Shown: one piece after another, positions 24,981 to 38,400 of the stretch | Layout: each line of letters begins with the position of its first letter | How positions within the stretch are numbered: the stretch's first letter is position 1 | Assembly: GCA_963682055.1 (NCBI GenBank) | Contig: OY821747.1 | Span: forward strand, 22,008,126 to 22,072,125 | DNA length: 64,000 nt | Source: Primula veris | Taxonomy: Eukaryota; Streptophyta; Magnoliopsida; Ericales; Primulaceae | Direction: 5' to 3' | Program-made: the position numbers and the translations under genes | The notes under the pieces: generated by a model | The model's input: the letters and a program-made list of their open reading frames with translations, nothing else | What the model was told of the DNA's origin: nothing | Database searches by the model: none

Positions 24981-26059
24981 ATGTCTGAAGATTTGGCTAA
25001 CAATAATGGGGGCAACAATCCACCAAATCAGCAGATAACCACCATGAGTCCCTATTATATAGGCATAAATTAAAATACAAGCAATAGTTTAGTTAATCCC
25101 TTATTAACAGGACCTAATTACCATTATTGGAAAAGATCCATGGGGATCTCTATAGGAGCTAAATCAAAACTGGGTTTTGTTACTGGTAGTTTAATTTGTC
25201 CACTTATAGATGATTCAATGCATGGGGCATGGTTACAGTGCAATTTAATTGTGATGTCATGGATTATTCAGTAATTAGTGAGATTGGGCAATCTATTTTA
25301 TATGTGGATAGTGCTGTTAAGATGTGGAGAGAACTTACAGAAAGGTTTGCACAGGGTAATGAGGCTAGGATATATGAATTACACCAGGATATACATAGCA
25401 CTGTACAGAATGATCTTACAGTTTCAGCTTATTTTACCAAGTTAGAGACATTGTGGAATCAATTAAGTATTCTTAGCCCTCTTCCTAGGTGTACATGTAG
25501 TGTAACATGAGGACGTACTTGTAATTTCATGGGTGCTATAGTTGCTAGAGAGCATATGGTTTCTAAGATGATCTTCTTGATGGGATTGAATACTAAGTAT
25601 GCTCATGTAAGAAGTCAGATTCTTTTAATGAAACCTCTTCCTTCTTTAAATGATATATATCAATTGGTTAATCAAGATGAGAAACAACAAAATTTGGGGG
25701 TACATAGTGTAAATCTGGGTAATAATATGGTTCTTGCCACCCAACATAACCAGAATTTTAGACCATCACAAAATCAAATCTTTAGGCCACCTAGTAATCC
25801 AGTTTCCAGACCTTTTAGGCCTTCTTTTGGTAGAGGGAATTCAATGAAATGTTCTCACTGTGGATCTATTAAGCATACAAAAGAAAGATGCTACAGGTTG
25901 CATGGGTATCCACCAAATTGGGTTCCTAGACCAAGGGGTCTAATTCTAATCATGGGAGAAATAATATGGTTCATCAAGTTTCTTATCAAGGAGAAGAGAA
26001 TTATGGAGAAAACCAGTATGATACGGGTAATGGCAGAAGTGGGAGGTTGGTATGAATAG
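24981..26059 (+). pseudogene. Copia gag, broken
   Basis: Starts MSEDLANNNGGNN and includes LLTGPNYHYWKRSM and KLGFVTGS, the N-terminal gag signature of copia elements, then a UBN2-type core (LYVDSAVKMWRELTERFAQGN) and a zinc knuckle CSHCGSIKHTKERC near 25849-25893 (CX2CX4HX4C, intact). A TAA stop falls about 30 codons in, a frameshift lies near 25270, and a stop near 25510 splits the core. It cannot make a full capsid protein. Confidence 0.9.
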
Positions 26060-29000
26060 TCATTTGGTACCAACTCCTTTTCATTCACCTTATCCCATAG
26101 TTCAGCAATGTAATAATAGGATTGTTGGTCCAGAACAGCAGAAGAATGGTTTAGATAATCAAAACCATTCTTCTACAAATATTCAGGATACTTCATCATC
26201 TCTTTCTAATATGGTGTATACAGGCATGCCAGGTGCACATGGCTTTCTTCCTTTTTATAATGCATGTCAGAATAATTATCAAACTGCTTTATTGGATAAT
26301 AATGATCTATGGATTATTGATAGTGGTGCTAATGAGCATATGGTGAATTCATTAGTATATTTTGATAATTTTAAAGTAGTAGTCTCTCATGTTAACTTGC
26401 CAAATGGACAAATTGCTAATGTAACACATATAGGCACTGTAGTTTCTAAGAATGGAATTACTTTATATAATGCCCTACGTGTGCCTTCTTTTGGGTTTAA
26501 TTTAGTGTCTGTCAATAAGATAACCAAGGATTCTTCTTTGTCTTTTATTTTTAATTCACAATCATGCTATATTCAGGACCATGCCTCTTTGAGGATGATT
26601 GGTAGGGCTGAAGCAAAGAATGGTTTATATGTTTTCAAGAGAGCTGAAAGTGTTAGTTGTAATAGTTGTTTTTTGCAGAGTAAGCCTAATATCTGGCATC
26701 TTAGGTTAGGGCATCCTTCTATTCAAGTGTTAGGTTTGATTTCTAATGATGTAAAAGTCAAGTTTCCTACTCAGAATTGTACTTCTTGTGATGTTTGTCA
26801 TGTAGTAAAACAACATAGGTTGAGTTTTCCTTTAAGAAATAATAGTGCTACTCATGCTTTTGAACTAATACACTGTGATATTTGTGGTTCTTATGCTACT
26901 GCTACTTATGATGGTTTTCATTATTTTTTAACTATTGTAGATGATTTCCATGATGTACATGGATTTTTTTTATTAAAACACAAATCTGAAACTGCTATAA
27001 TATTACCTAATTTTTGTAAAATGGTTGAAAATCAGTTTCAGTATAGAATTAAAATATTAAGGAGTGATAATGGTACTGAGTTTAATTTGCTTAATTTTTA
27101 TGTTAAAAATGGTATTATTCATCAAACAAGCTGTGTTGAAACACCACAACAGAATGGCATAATAGAAAGAAAGTATCAACATCTTTTAAACATGGCTAGA
27201 GCTCTTAGATTTCAGTCTTTTTTGCCTTTAAGGTTTTGAGATAATTGTGTTTTAACTGCAACCTACTTAATAAATAGAACACCATCTCCTTTGCTGAAAA
27301 ATAAAAGTCCATATGAAATGCTTTACAATAAGAAACCTGTTTATAATCATTTGAAAGTTTTTGGTTGTTTAAGCTATGCTACTACTTTGGTTAGGAATAA
27401 GACTAAATTTGATGCTAGGGGAAGAAAATGTGCTTTTATTGGTTATGGAACTAGTACTAAAGGCTATAAACTTGTTGATGTTAATACTCATGCTGTTTTT
27501 TTTTGTCAAGAGATGTGTTTTTCTATGAAGAATTTTTTCCTTTTCAAAAGAATGAAAATACTGTTAATAAAGATTCTGATATCATTAATGAACCTGTTAA
27601 CACTAATACTAATACACATCCTATAGGAAATACTGATACTGCAAATACCGATACAACTCTTTTAGGTAGAAAGTCAGTCAGGAAGATTTCTGCACCCCAA
27701 TATCTAAAAGATTTTCATTGTAGTATTAATACTGTTTTGTCTACTAATAAGAAAAGAATTTCTTATGATATATCTTCTTTCATTACTTATGATAAAATAT
27801 CAGAAAAACACAGGGATTTTTGTTTGTCAGTTTCCTCTATTATTGAACCTTCCACTTATAAACAAGCCAGTAGTGATCATTTATGAGTACATGCTATGAA
27901 AGAAGAGGTTAAAGCTTTAGAACTCAATAAAACATGGTTTTTAACTAAGTTACCATTAGGAAAACAACCAATTGGTTGTAAATGGATCTATAGGGTTAAG
28001 TACAAAGCTGAAGGTAAAGTAGAAAGATATAAAGCTAGATTGGTTGCTAAAGGTTATACTCAATTAGAAGGTATTGATTTTGAAGCTACTTTTTCCCATG
28101 TAGCTAAAATGACAACAGTTAGGTGTTTTTTAGCAATAGCAGCATCTCAGAATTGGTTTTTAACACAAGTAGATGTTAATAATGCTTTTTTACAAGGTAA
28201 TCTTGATGAAGAAGTTTATATGATACCTCCAACTGGTTTTGTATAAAAGGACAGTAGTTTAGTATGTAAATTGCAAAAATCATTATATGATTTAAAACAA
28301 GCATCACAATGGTTTTCAAAGTTAAGTAATTCACTCATTTCTTTTGGTTTTGTTCAATCTTCTGTTGATTATTCTCTGTTTACTATCAACAAAAATGGTA
28401 AGTTTCTGGTTTTATTGGTCTATGTAGATGATATTATCTTAGAAAGTTCTTGTTCAGACTTGATTGATGAGGCAAAAAATTTCCTTAACACACAGTTTAA
28501 ATTAAAGGATTTGGGTCCTTTAAAAATTTTACTAGGACTAGAGGTAGGTAGAAATAAATATGAGATTCACATTAGTCAAAGAAAGTATGCTCTAGAAGTA
28601 TTGCCTGAGACAGGTCTTTTAGCTTCCAAACCAAGTCATTTTTCAATGGACACTAAACAGAAATTTAGCTGTACTGATGATGATAAATTTTTATGACATT
28701 ACTTTATATAGAAAATTGATTGGAAAATTGTTGTATTTAACAATAACTAGATCAGATATTAGTTTTTCAGTACATGCTTTAAGCCAGTTTTTAGCAGCTC
28801 CTAGTAAAGTTCATTATGCAGCAGCTTTAAGGGTGTTGAGATACATCAAAAAAGATTCAGCACAAGGCATTTTATTCTCTTCTAAGTCTCCTATTCTTTT
28901 AAAAGCATATAGTGATTGTGATTGGGCTGGCTGTGTGGATACAAGGAGATTTGTAACAGGTTTCAGTGTTTTTCTTGGAGATTCATTAATATCTTGGAAA

Positions 29001-29378
29001 AGTAAAAAATAAAGTGTGGTATCAAGAAGCAGTGCTGAAGCTGAGTATAGAGCTTTAGCTATTACATATTCTGAAATTATTTGGCTAAAACAGTTGATTA
29101 AAGACCTAGGTTTCAAAATTGAAAAATCAGTTGCTTTGTTTACAGATAGTAAAAGTGCTTTGCCTTTAGCTTATAATTCTGTCAATCATGAAAGAACCAA
29201 ACACATTGAGGTGTATTGTCATTTTATTAGGGACTTGGTAATTCAAAATGTTATTCATTCATTACATGTTCATACTAATGATAATGTGGCATATTTATTT
29301 ACCAAATCTGTTAGTGAGGCTTGTTTTCAGCATTTACTTGTCAAGATGGGTATTTTATCACTTCACTCTCCATCTTGA
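26052..29378 (+). pseudogene. Copia pol: protease, integrase, RT, RNase H, broken
   Basis: Protease active site IDSGANEHM is near 26318. The pre-integrase segment WHLRLGHPS with CDVC completes an HHCC zinc site near 26695-26810. The integrase core has HCDICG, LRSDNGTEF and PQQNGIIER. Reverse transcriptase begins near 27896 with [20 protein letters not shown], then [10 protein letters not shown] and the YVDD box near 28420. RNase H ends with SSAEAEYRALA and HERTKHIEV. Stops near 27239, 27884, 28243, 28694 and 29010, with a shift near 27500, interrupt it at least five times. The overlap with gag by eight bases in another frame is probably secondary. Confidence 0.93.
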
Positions 29379-29386
29379 GGGAGGCG

Positions 29387-29691
29387 TATTAAGTATATTA
29401 GTTGTTTTATCTGTAAATTTGTATAATTAAAGGACTGAATTGTAACTGTTTGTAAATAAGTGTATTAGACTGTAAATTGGACTTTGACAGACCAAATGTG
29501 CGTATTCTGTAACTTAGGCGACTCAATTGTAAATAGGAGAAACTATATTATATAAATAGTTTCTCCAGTCAATTATTTTTTAATAATAAGAAAATTTGTT
29601 TTACTTTTATTCTCTCTCTCTACATATTCATCTCAATCCGCTTATACAAAAATGTAATTCAACCTCGAATAGAGGTTTATGATTCTCTACA
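29387..29691 (+). repeat. 3' LTR of copia element
   Basis: Near-identical to 24356-24661 and preceded by the purine-rich tract TTGAGGGAGG at about 29375-29384, the plus-strand primer site. It ends GATTCTCTACA. Confidence 0.88.
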
Positions 29692-29696
29692 CATAC

Positions 29697-31962
29697 TTTT
29701 TTGTCAATATCACTAATTATTAAAACATACCATAGTAATACTTCGTATATATATTGTGTTTGCGAGTAAATCATTTTTGTAGCTTTATATATATCTCACT
29801 AATATAGTCATAATATTTTGTTTATCATTTTCTTATTGTGACTTTTGGTAGCTTTAGAGGGCACGATTGTATTGATTTATATACAAATTGACCACTTATG
29901 CCATCGTATTGGAATTTCGAATGAAATTAGTTTTGTGTGTCTCAAGATCTTCTTTTATTTTTTTGATATGAAGTCTTTATATATAAAAAGCCAAACTGGC
30001 TATCAGTCGACGACCAGCTTGCTTTCAAATGCAAACAACATAAATGTCTATAAATACCGTTCTCAACGATGAATAATAGGTTAAAAACATGCATATTGGA
30101 TAAGTTTTTCAAAAAAAAAAAAGGATCAAATCGAAAAAACTAAATTCAATAAAAGATTTGCATATAAATTTGGCAAGTTTAGCAAAATAAATGTTGACAT
30201 AAAGAAAGTATGACTTAGATGAGAAATAAATAGTATATTAAAATCTTATATGTTATATACTTATATATCAATGTTAATGTATGCAAACAACATAAATGTC
30301 TATAAACACCGTTCTCAAAGATGAATAATAGGTTAAAAACATAACGCATTTGATAAGTTTCTGAAAAATTAAGGACCAAATTGAAATCTGTAAAATAACT
30401 GGCTAAATTCAATCAAGTACGGCACGAAAACTTAAACAAACATAAAATTGTATTTCCAAACTTTGTAATATCTTATTCCGGAAAAATAAAAACGAGCACA
30501 ATTATTATCGCTTTCATTGAACGGGTCACCATGCTAATAATAAATATTATCGGTGAGTTATTTTTTAAGTAGGTTGCCGTTCATGTTGAAGTTAAACAGA
30601 CCTCCAAAAGATATTTAACAAATAAAGAAGATCAGTTTTCACTTATCTTAATAATTAAAATTTATTGTGTGGCAACTTGGCATTGTTGCACATGATATTT
30701 GTTTATTAGTAGAGTTTTTGAAGAATATATAATATAGTATTGGTTGGCTTTTCGTTGCATTCAAATAATATTATTCAATTTATTATGCACGAGGGTCGGG
30801 GCAAATCCGGTCTTCAAGGAATGCAAATAGTCCGAGTAGACCAGACATCCCACCGTAAATGCAAATAAATTTTTGAAAAAAAATAAATTTATACTTTTTT
30901 TTTTGTTTTGTCTAAAAAAAATCAAGGAGACAACTAAAAAAAAAAAATATTTTGGGCCGGCTCGTTACTGCCTTAGTGGCTCTCCATTAACTAGGCCGTG
31001 GCATAACTTCCTCCAGTGGAAAAATGAGCTTATTAATTAATTTGTGGTTCCTGTAAAAAATAAGATTCTTCCAACTGCAATTGTTGTCCTCTTACTAAAA
31101 TTTTGTTTCAGTTCAAATTCTCTAAATTCGGCTTGAATAATCAAAATTGACGGTCATATGATTCATATATAGCCAACCATATTAAAGCATGCAAATGAAA
31201 TTTCACTTGTAATAGTATTTCACTTTTTCAGAGTACTTACTCTTTTATGTGACATGGCAACTTACGTTACGTTTGACTTATTTTTAAATTATAGTAAAGC
31301 GCTTGCGACTTGGAAAAGAACATTCCTTTCCCTGTAACTGTTTGATTGTACAAATCTTTATTAATGTACTTCTTTACATTTATAAGCCATCTATCATCAC
31401 GACTAAGATGTTTCACTAATAATGAATAGTATATACTTTTAAAGTTTTTTTTTAAAGGATACTTTTAAAGTTTTAATATTGTAACCAAACTCCAACCCCT
31501 TGTTACATAATGTTTGGTTTTTTTTTTATACCCCTTGTGACATATTGAAATAATCATATAGTGTCATACTCTTTCAACCAGACTAAATGCACGACAAACC
31601 TATGTTGTAATTTCAAGGTTTCTTTTTACATCAGAAAATTTATACTATTATTATTATATCCATCCATATCTCATTCCATTAGATTGATCTCTTTCTCTCT
31701 TACAACATATCTCTTTCTCCAAATCTATTCACATTTCTTCAAAATTTGCATAATCCTAAATCACTTTGAATAAATTTCTACACAAAGCAGATGGAAATTT
31801 CTGCACGACACTTTTTTTTTGTATTCAAGTTTATCATAATTCCTCATGTTTGACTCTCATAGTAATTGATAAATAGTAAATATTACACTACTAATGGAAT
31901 AGCTGATCTTTATTAAAGTAAAATGTTTCAAATTGATTAACATTAAAGTTGTCATAGAGGGA
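29697..31962. other. Intergenic with a duplicated 130-bp segment
   Basis: No gene is seen. A direct repeat of about 125 bp (30030-30152 and 30282-30409) starts TGCAAACAACATAAATGTCT in both copies and diverges by small changes. The remainder is AT-rich with homopolymer A and T runs. Confidence 0.5.
30030..30409 (+). repeat. Direct repeat pair, offset 252 bp
   Basis: Copies share TGCAAACAACATAAATGTCT, CGTTCTCAA-GATGAATAATA and GGTTAAAAACAT in the same order, then GATAAGTTT and CTAAATTCAAT. The spacer between them is unrelated. A local tandem duplication with later divergence is the simplest reading. Confidence 0.7.
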
Positions 31963-32895
31963 GGGATGACAATTTTACGGGTTTCAATCAGACCCGACCC
32001 GTCACGGGTCAGGTAAAACTGCAATTCTATTCGGCTCGGGTTGAGTTTAAAGGATTAAAAGTGCAACTTAAAAAGTATAAGTTAACTATCTTTCAGTTAT
32101 ATCTCTCTCATATCCATTAAACTCTTTTTTCTATAATAATAGAGAAAATATGGGTAAAATTATAATTTAAAATGTCCAATTTAACACTCTCTCTCGTATA
32201 TATTAAACTCTTATTTCTATAGTTTAAATGGGTAAAAATGATAATTAAAAAATACAAATTAACACAATATCTCTCACCTCTCTCACATATACATTAAACT
32301 CTCTCATATAAACATTAAAATCTCTCATATAATAATACATAACATACATTTCGGTGAGTTTCTTAAAAAAATCTTATATAAAATTAATTTATTAATTAAT
32401 GAAACGATATTTATATTTATGATAAATTTGAATGAGATTTATTCATCTTAATTAATAACTAATATATTATTGTCTTTCTTTACAGAAAGATTTACGGGAA
32501 AATAAATTATCATATCAATCATATATATTTATATTACATTTTTACATATTGTAATATTTTAATCCACGAAATTAATGAGCCGAAAGTAATTAAATATACA
32601 TGGAAATATCAAGCAGAATAATATAAAATTTAAATCCGTAAATTAATATGAAAATGATATTTAATGTCACGTTATTTTTATATTATTTTTCTAAATCAAA
32701 TGAATTTTTACTCTATCTAACAATTTTTCTTCGAAATCTTTAACATTTATAAGTTTTATTTAAAAAAAATAAAATAAACTAAATTTAAAAAACGGATCAA
32801 ATGGATCAGATCGACCGAATCAGGTTAAATGAATAAAGGCATCAGTTTGTACTTGGTCGTATCAGATTCGATTGAAACCCCATACTATTGTCATA
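31963..32895. mobile_element. Possible relic TIR element, about 0.9 kb
   Basis: The left edge has GGGATGACAATTTTACGGGT followed by TTCAATCAGACCCGAC. The inverted right edge has AGTATGACAATAGTATGGGG followed by TTTCAATCGAATCTGA. The shared ATGACAAT...GGGTTTCAATC supports inverted ends of a non-autonomous element. CTCTCTCA(C/T)ATA-type short repeats lie inside at about 32100-32340. No transposase and no clear target duplication are seen. Confidence 0.4.
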
Positions 32896-34102
32896 CTTTC
32901 TGCTTGCATTCAATGAATTTGTAACTTACTAATTGATGAATATTTATGACAAGTAATGTTTGTTATCTCGAACATCGTTAATTTCTGACATACCCATACT
33001 ATGCACATGGATGCTTAAAAACATAATAGAACGGATGAATTAATTGGTTGTCCTCATAGCTTGGACCGAAGTTCTCTTTCATCCTCATATCTTTCATTGT
33101 ATTACTGATAGACCGTAATATTTAGAAATTCAACAAAATTGTTCTCAAACTTAGAGAAAAGGAATGAGATTTTAGTCATTTACTTGATGGTCCTATTAAC
33201 ATAATACATTAGTAACCATAAATACTATCTAATTTACAATAAAACAAACATGTGAAGTTAAAATTATTTTATCCTTTAGGATAAAGAATAGGGCATAAGA
33301 ATAATGAACTAAATCAAATCAGTCGATAACCACACCTGGTCGATTGGAGCCAAATAAAAAATAAGAATTACACAATATGAAATGACATCAAATTTAACCA
33401 AATAGGGTGCATCTACATTCATTTTAAGTTCAAATATAAATTCACAAAAATCTAAATAAACTTAATGAATAACAACTAAATTGTAAAACCCTTCATAAAC
33501 TCATATGTATAATATGAAATAGGCAAAAGCTAGACAAAAAAGTGAAATGAAACGGAACACTCGCTTCAATTATGCTCCGAAGCTAATTTTTCTTTAGATA
33601 ATAGCGGCCATACATGTCATCTTTCGAAACTTTGGAATCATTTATGATAAGAATAAGGCAACGACTTGCTTCCATTACAAAAAGAACAATGATCGACGCT
33701 TTCTTAATTCATGTGAGTGAAGAATAGTTCAAATCACCCATCAAATATGGCAAATATGTGTTACCCAATTTGCATTACTTTGCTATTCCTATTTTACAGA
33801 CTTTCGTTGCCAAACTCATTTTGTTTTCTAACATCAGATGGACGGATTTATCAATTTGTAATGAAAACATAACATACTTATGATACAATTGAAATCATAG
33901 AGACTAAATAATATTTCTTCAAAACTATAAGACTTATATTTTAATAAACTTAATTAAAACCGATAAATACCCCCATACTATATACTACTCCTATGTCATA
34001 GTATTATTATTATATACTCCTCTTAATGCTATGTAATATTTCAGTTAAAAGGAAACCCAACAACGCTAAATCAGACCAAGCACATATACATACATACATA
34101 TT
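32896..34102. other. Intergenic, upstream of AO
   Basis: AT-rich non-coding sequence with no recognised gene or repeat. Confidence 0.5.
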
Positions 34103-34211
34103 AATATATATATAGAGAGAGAGAAAGAGAGAGGGTAATATTGGCGCGAACTTCAACGACCCTTCTTTAGCACAAGTCGGCTTCATCTCTCTCTCTCTCT
34201 CTAAACCATTG
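34103..34211 (+). promoter_or_regulatory. Probable AO core promoter and leader exon
   Basis: A TATATATATA box at about 34103-34113 is followed by a GA tract, an E2F-like TTGGCGCGAA at 34141-34150, and a CT-rich leader (about 34185-34201). The leader ends AAACCATTG|GTAATTTT, a good donor at 34211/34212. A matching acceptor TAATGTTATAG at 35410 lies ten bases before the AO start codon. I infer a 1.2-kb intron in the 5' untranslated region; this is not proved by sequence alone. Confidence 0.45.
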
Positions 34212-35420
34212 GTAATTTTTTTTTAATTTTTTTTTAATTTTTCTATTTTCATGTTTCTATAGAGAGGTATATAGAAAAAAATAATACCCATTTAAATTTA
34301 AGGTATATAGAGAGGAATATATAAGATAAATCTGAATTGTGTTTGATTATTTGTCTTTGAGAAATTTTAGCTAATGGGTTGGTAAGAAAGTAAGTAATGG
34401 GAATCTCTTTAAGATTCTTTTTAAATCTTTAAGCGTTTTTTATTTACGTTAGCTTTATTATTTTTTATATCCTGAGTAGTCTTAATGAGATTGCAAAACT
34501 TCAATCTTTTTGAAAAAATGGAATTTTGACCATGTATCTTTACCGGTGTTTTATAAAGTGGAATCTTAGCTAAAGCGTTTTTCTAAGAGCTACGCTTAAA
34601 AAGTAAAAAACGTAAGCTTTTAGCGACCTAAAAAGCGAAAAAACAATCCTTTTAAGCTTTGAATAAAGCTTTTATCGAGATTTGAATCGAGTTTTTTTAC
34701 TATGATGTGTGCTTTTTAAAACAGTGATCTTAACAAAAATTGTCAGTTTTAGCATCTTAGCACCATGATGATAAAGAAAAAAGTTGCATACGAAAGATGT
34801 CTTTTTATGAATGTATTATTTCAATATATTTGTCAACCAGCTTGTTTGCATGGATATTTTGATGATTTGGTTCTTTGCAGCTGGTGAGATGGGTGTTATT
34901 GGTTTGATTTATTTTAAGTCGCAGTGTATTTGATTGAGAAATTTGTAAAGAAAAAGAGGTTTATTTGTGGTTTTTTGACCTCCATTTTGAATTAGGTGAA
35001 CCTAAATATTACCGCCTCAAATACATGCTTATTTGCTCTGCAACCAAACAGCTCCTTAATCTGGATTACTGAGACTGAGAAAAAACTAATTTTATATTGT
35101 CAGTATTAAGAAAAAACTAAGCTTTTAAGGACAATTGCCAAATTCTTCATATTGACAAGGAGAAAAAAAAAGCAAAAAACTGAGCGTAAATGCCTTATTA
35201 TGCAAGTGCTGATCCTGAAAACCAAACAAGCCTGCTTGTTTGTTTGGTTCCTTTCCTTTTTTTTTTGTTGCAACAAATGCTTGATTTTGTAATTCTCTTA
35301 TTTCCTTTATTTTATGGAGATGCACATGCATAGGCTTCTTTGGTGACAGGGCAGTTTCCAGAAATTCCCTTGGTGTATCTTTTAATCTAAATTCTTCTAT
35401 AATGTTATAGATAAATCCAA

Positions 35421-38400
35421 ATGGCTGTTAGTATAGCTGCCGGAAGTGGGAAGCTGCATTTTTATGACGGTATAATAACCAAGGGACAAAGCTGCAGGCA
35501 AAGCTCTTGGGTCTCTTCTGCTGCTTTCTTGCAGAGACATGCACATAAGGAACTTTCATGGTAAGCATAAATCTATAATGGTCTTGTTTGGTTGCATCTT
35601 ATTTGTTTTTGCCTTATGGCTTATACATGCAGTGTTTTTTATTTATACATGGATTAATTCACCACAACAAATCTACTAAGCTTTAAGTAGTATACGCAAT
35701 TTCATTTTGTTAGAACAAACTGAATTTATTTGGCAGAAAGCATCCTTAGTTTAAGGCTACTCACATCCATAATAAGCTATTGGTAATACTATGCATGTTA
35801 ATTGGCTTCATTGCTTCCTGGATTCAATGTCTCATTATTTCCAATCCACACTTGCTATAGTGTTTTAAAAAACGTTATTTTATATCCATTCCAAATAATG
35901 CAAAATTGTACCTTCCCTTTGCATTGGTCCCTGAGTAGATAAAGGATGCAAACTATAAATTTTAATCAAAAAATGCGGATGTAGAAAATTTGTTGTTAAT
36001 AGTAGCATGCAATATGGGTTTCTATTGTTGTTTTCTCATTTTCATGTTATGGTGCCCCTATTCGTTTAGGTCTCGTGGAGCGGCCAAGTTATTGCAAGTC
36101 CAAAAATACCATCTCTCCTCTTCTCCAACAACTTCCAATTCAAAACCCCTCAAACCAATCACTAAATCTTGCCTAAAGAAAGATACAACAAAGTATTTTA
36201 ATTTTGCAATTATCGGTAGTGGAGTTGCTGGCCTTCGATATGCTCTCGAGGTCGCAAAACATGGAACAGTTGCCGTTATTACCAAAGCGGAGCCTCATGA
36301 GAGCAATACGAATTACGCTCAGGGGGGTGTTAGTGCTGTTTTGTGTCCAACGGATTCGGTTGAGTCTCATATGCAAGATACAATAATTGCAGGGGCGTAT
36401 TTATGCGATGAGGAAACAGTCAGAGTAAGTATTCAATCTTCTTTTTAATTTGCTTTCTTATTCGATGCCTGGATTCTAGTTTTTAGTAGATTTTGTTGTA
36501 CATTCTTTACTTTCTTAGAGACAGTTTGCTATTCTTCAGATTTAACTCAGAATATTAGCTTAGAATGTGGATATTAAGGCTCAGTTGGAAAGAAAGTACC
36601 TTTTTTGACTCCCATTTGTAAAGTTGTGAAGATCACAGATATTATGAAAATATATGATGAGTGTTCAGACATCTGTGAAGTTTTAAATGTTTGACGTGCC
36701 TTTACATGGTATTGCATTTGGAGATTTACCTCTAATAAGGTGGATATGTGGGAATTGGATTCTTCTATACTGGTAGTGGCAGATCAGTCACAAAGTAAAA
36801 GTTTGAGAAACTAATCTCAGAGGCCTGTGGGTCTGGTGTTTTGGTGCATGTTTTTTTTTCCTGTAACACAAGAAGAATGTTTCTGAAAATTTAGAGTCGG
36901 TTTTTGTATGCATGACGTTCACATTTGGGTCACAGTAAAAACTGAAAAAATGTTTCTTGTTTCTGAGAACTGTAGCCTATAAGTTTAGTTTTGTGCTCCA
37001 TAACTTTGTTATCTCTAGTTATAAGACAAGCACTCTTTATAACCCATTAAGAATAATTTATTTGAAGTTCCATTGTTTCTTGTTGCGCAACATCTAAGAT
37101 AAAGTTACAACTTTCAGGTTGTTTGTACGGAGGGACCTGAGAGAATAAGAGAACTGATAGCTATGGGTGCATCATTTGATCATGGGGAAGACGGAAACTT
37201 GCATCTAGCAAGAGAAGGTGGCCACTCGCATCATAGGATTGTTCATGCCGCAGATATGACAGGGAGAGAGATTGAGAGAGCTCTTTTGCTAGCAGTCGTT
37301 AATGATCCCAATATTTCGATGTTCAAACACCACTATGCTATAGATTTGCTCACATCTCAGGTTTGCAAAATTTTAACCTAAATTTGTAGTTGGCACAACT
37401 GGAAGGAAAATGCAAGCCTATAATCACTCTTTGGCACAGTATGAAAAAAACTATATTTTTTAGTATTGGGTGTAGTGAAAAGTAGTAAATGTATGATTTT
37501 CTAAGAGCAGTACCAAATTATTTTTTATTTTTTAATATTATACGTTCTCTAGTCTTCTTTTGAGGAAAAAAAACTTAAAATTTAGTTAAAATAACAAGGA
37601 ATTTTACTCAAGTAAAATAACGTAAATGCATACTTTTATTGACTCGTAAGCCAATAAAATATAATATGTGAACCTATTGATAGCAATAACCGTCATGTAC
37701 TCTGCAATTTTGAAGCATTTTGAATGTTTTATTTCTGGATGAGTTAATGAAGTTTGCCCTCTAATTACTGACTACATTTCTAACTTCTATGTCTTGCACA
37801 ACTCTGAGTTCAATTTCACATTGTTGATCAAATCAATTGTTTTTCTTCCCAATAGGGAAACTTATTTTGTGAAGGTGATTTAGTATTTTTCATAATGATT
37901 GATTGGTAGGTACAACAAGCTTGATTACAATTACTTACTAAGAACTTTCACTGTTGTTTCCCAGGATGGTTTTGAAACAGTATGCCATGGTGTGGACACT
38001 ATAAATACTGAAACCAACGAGGTGTGGCAAATTATTTCTTTATAGAAATGGTTTACTTTTTTTGTTTTTGTTGTTGTGTTATTTATGATCTTTAGTTTAA
38101 ATTGATTTCACCTTGCCACCTTTTAACCTTGTAGGTTGTGAGATTTATTTCCAAGGTAACTTTGCTTGCTTCAGGAGGGGCTGGACATATCTATCCGTCA
38201 ACGACAAATCCTCCGGTATTTATTCTCTTTAAAAGTTAAACAGAATTTTTTTACCAAAAAAATAAGAGGAAAATAGTGCTTAGTAACAATGTCAAGCTTA
38301 TTCATGATAAATTGAAGCTTGTTATTGATTAATGAAGCTTTGCTAGCTCTGAGCTCTCTGTTTCCTTGTTTCCCAGGAGTGTGAACATATAAGAAGTACT

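Larger units (their letters stand above)
24356..29691 (+). mobile_element. Ty1/copia retrotransposon, both LTRs, decayed
   Basis: A 5.3-kb element bounded by two LTRs of about 305 bp, with a primer-binding site after the first and a purine tract before the second. Flanking 5-mers CCTAC (24351-24355) and CATAC (29692-29696) are a plausible one-mismatch target duplication. The inside runs gag, protease, integrase, reverse transcriptase, RNase H, the copia order. By eye the two LTRs differ at about ten substitutions and one single-base indel, so insertion is neither very recent nor ancient. Several stops and frameshifts make it non-autonomous now. Confidence 0.95.
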
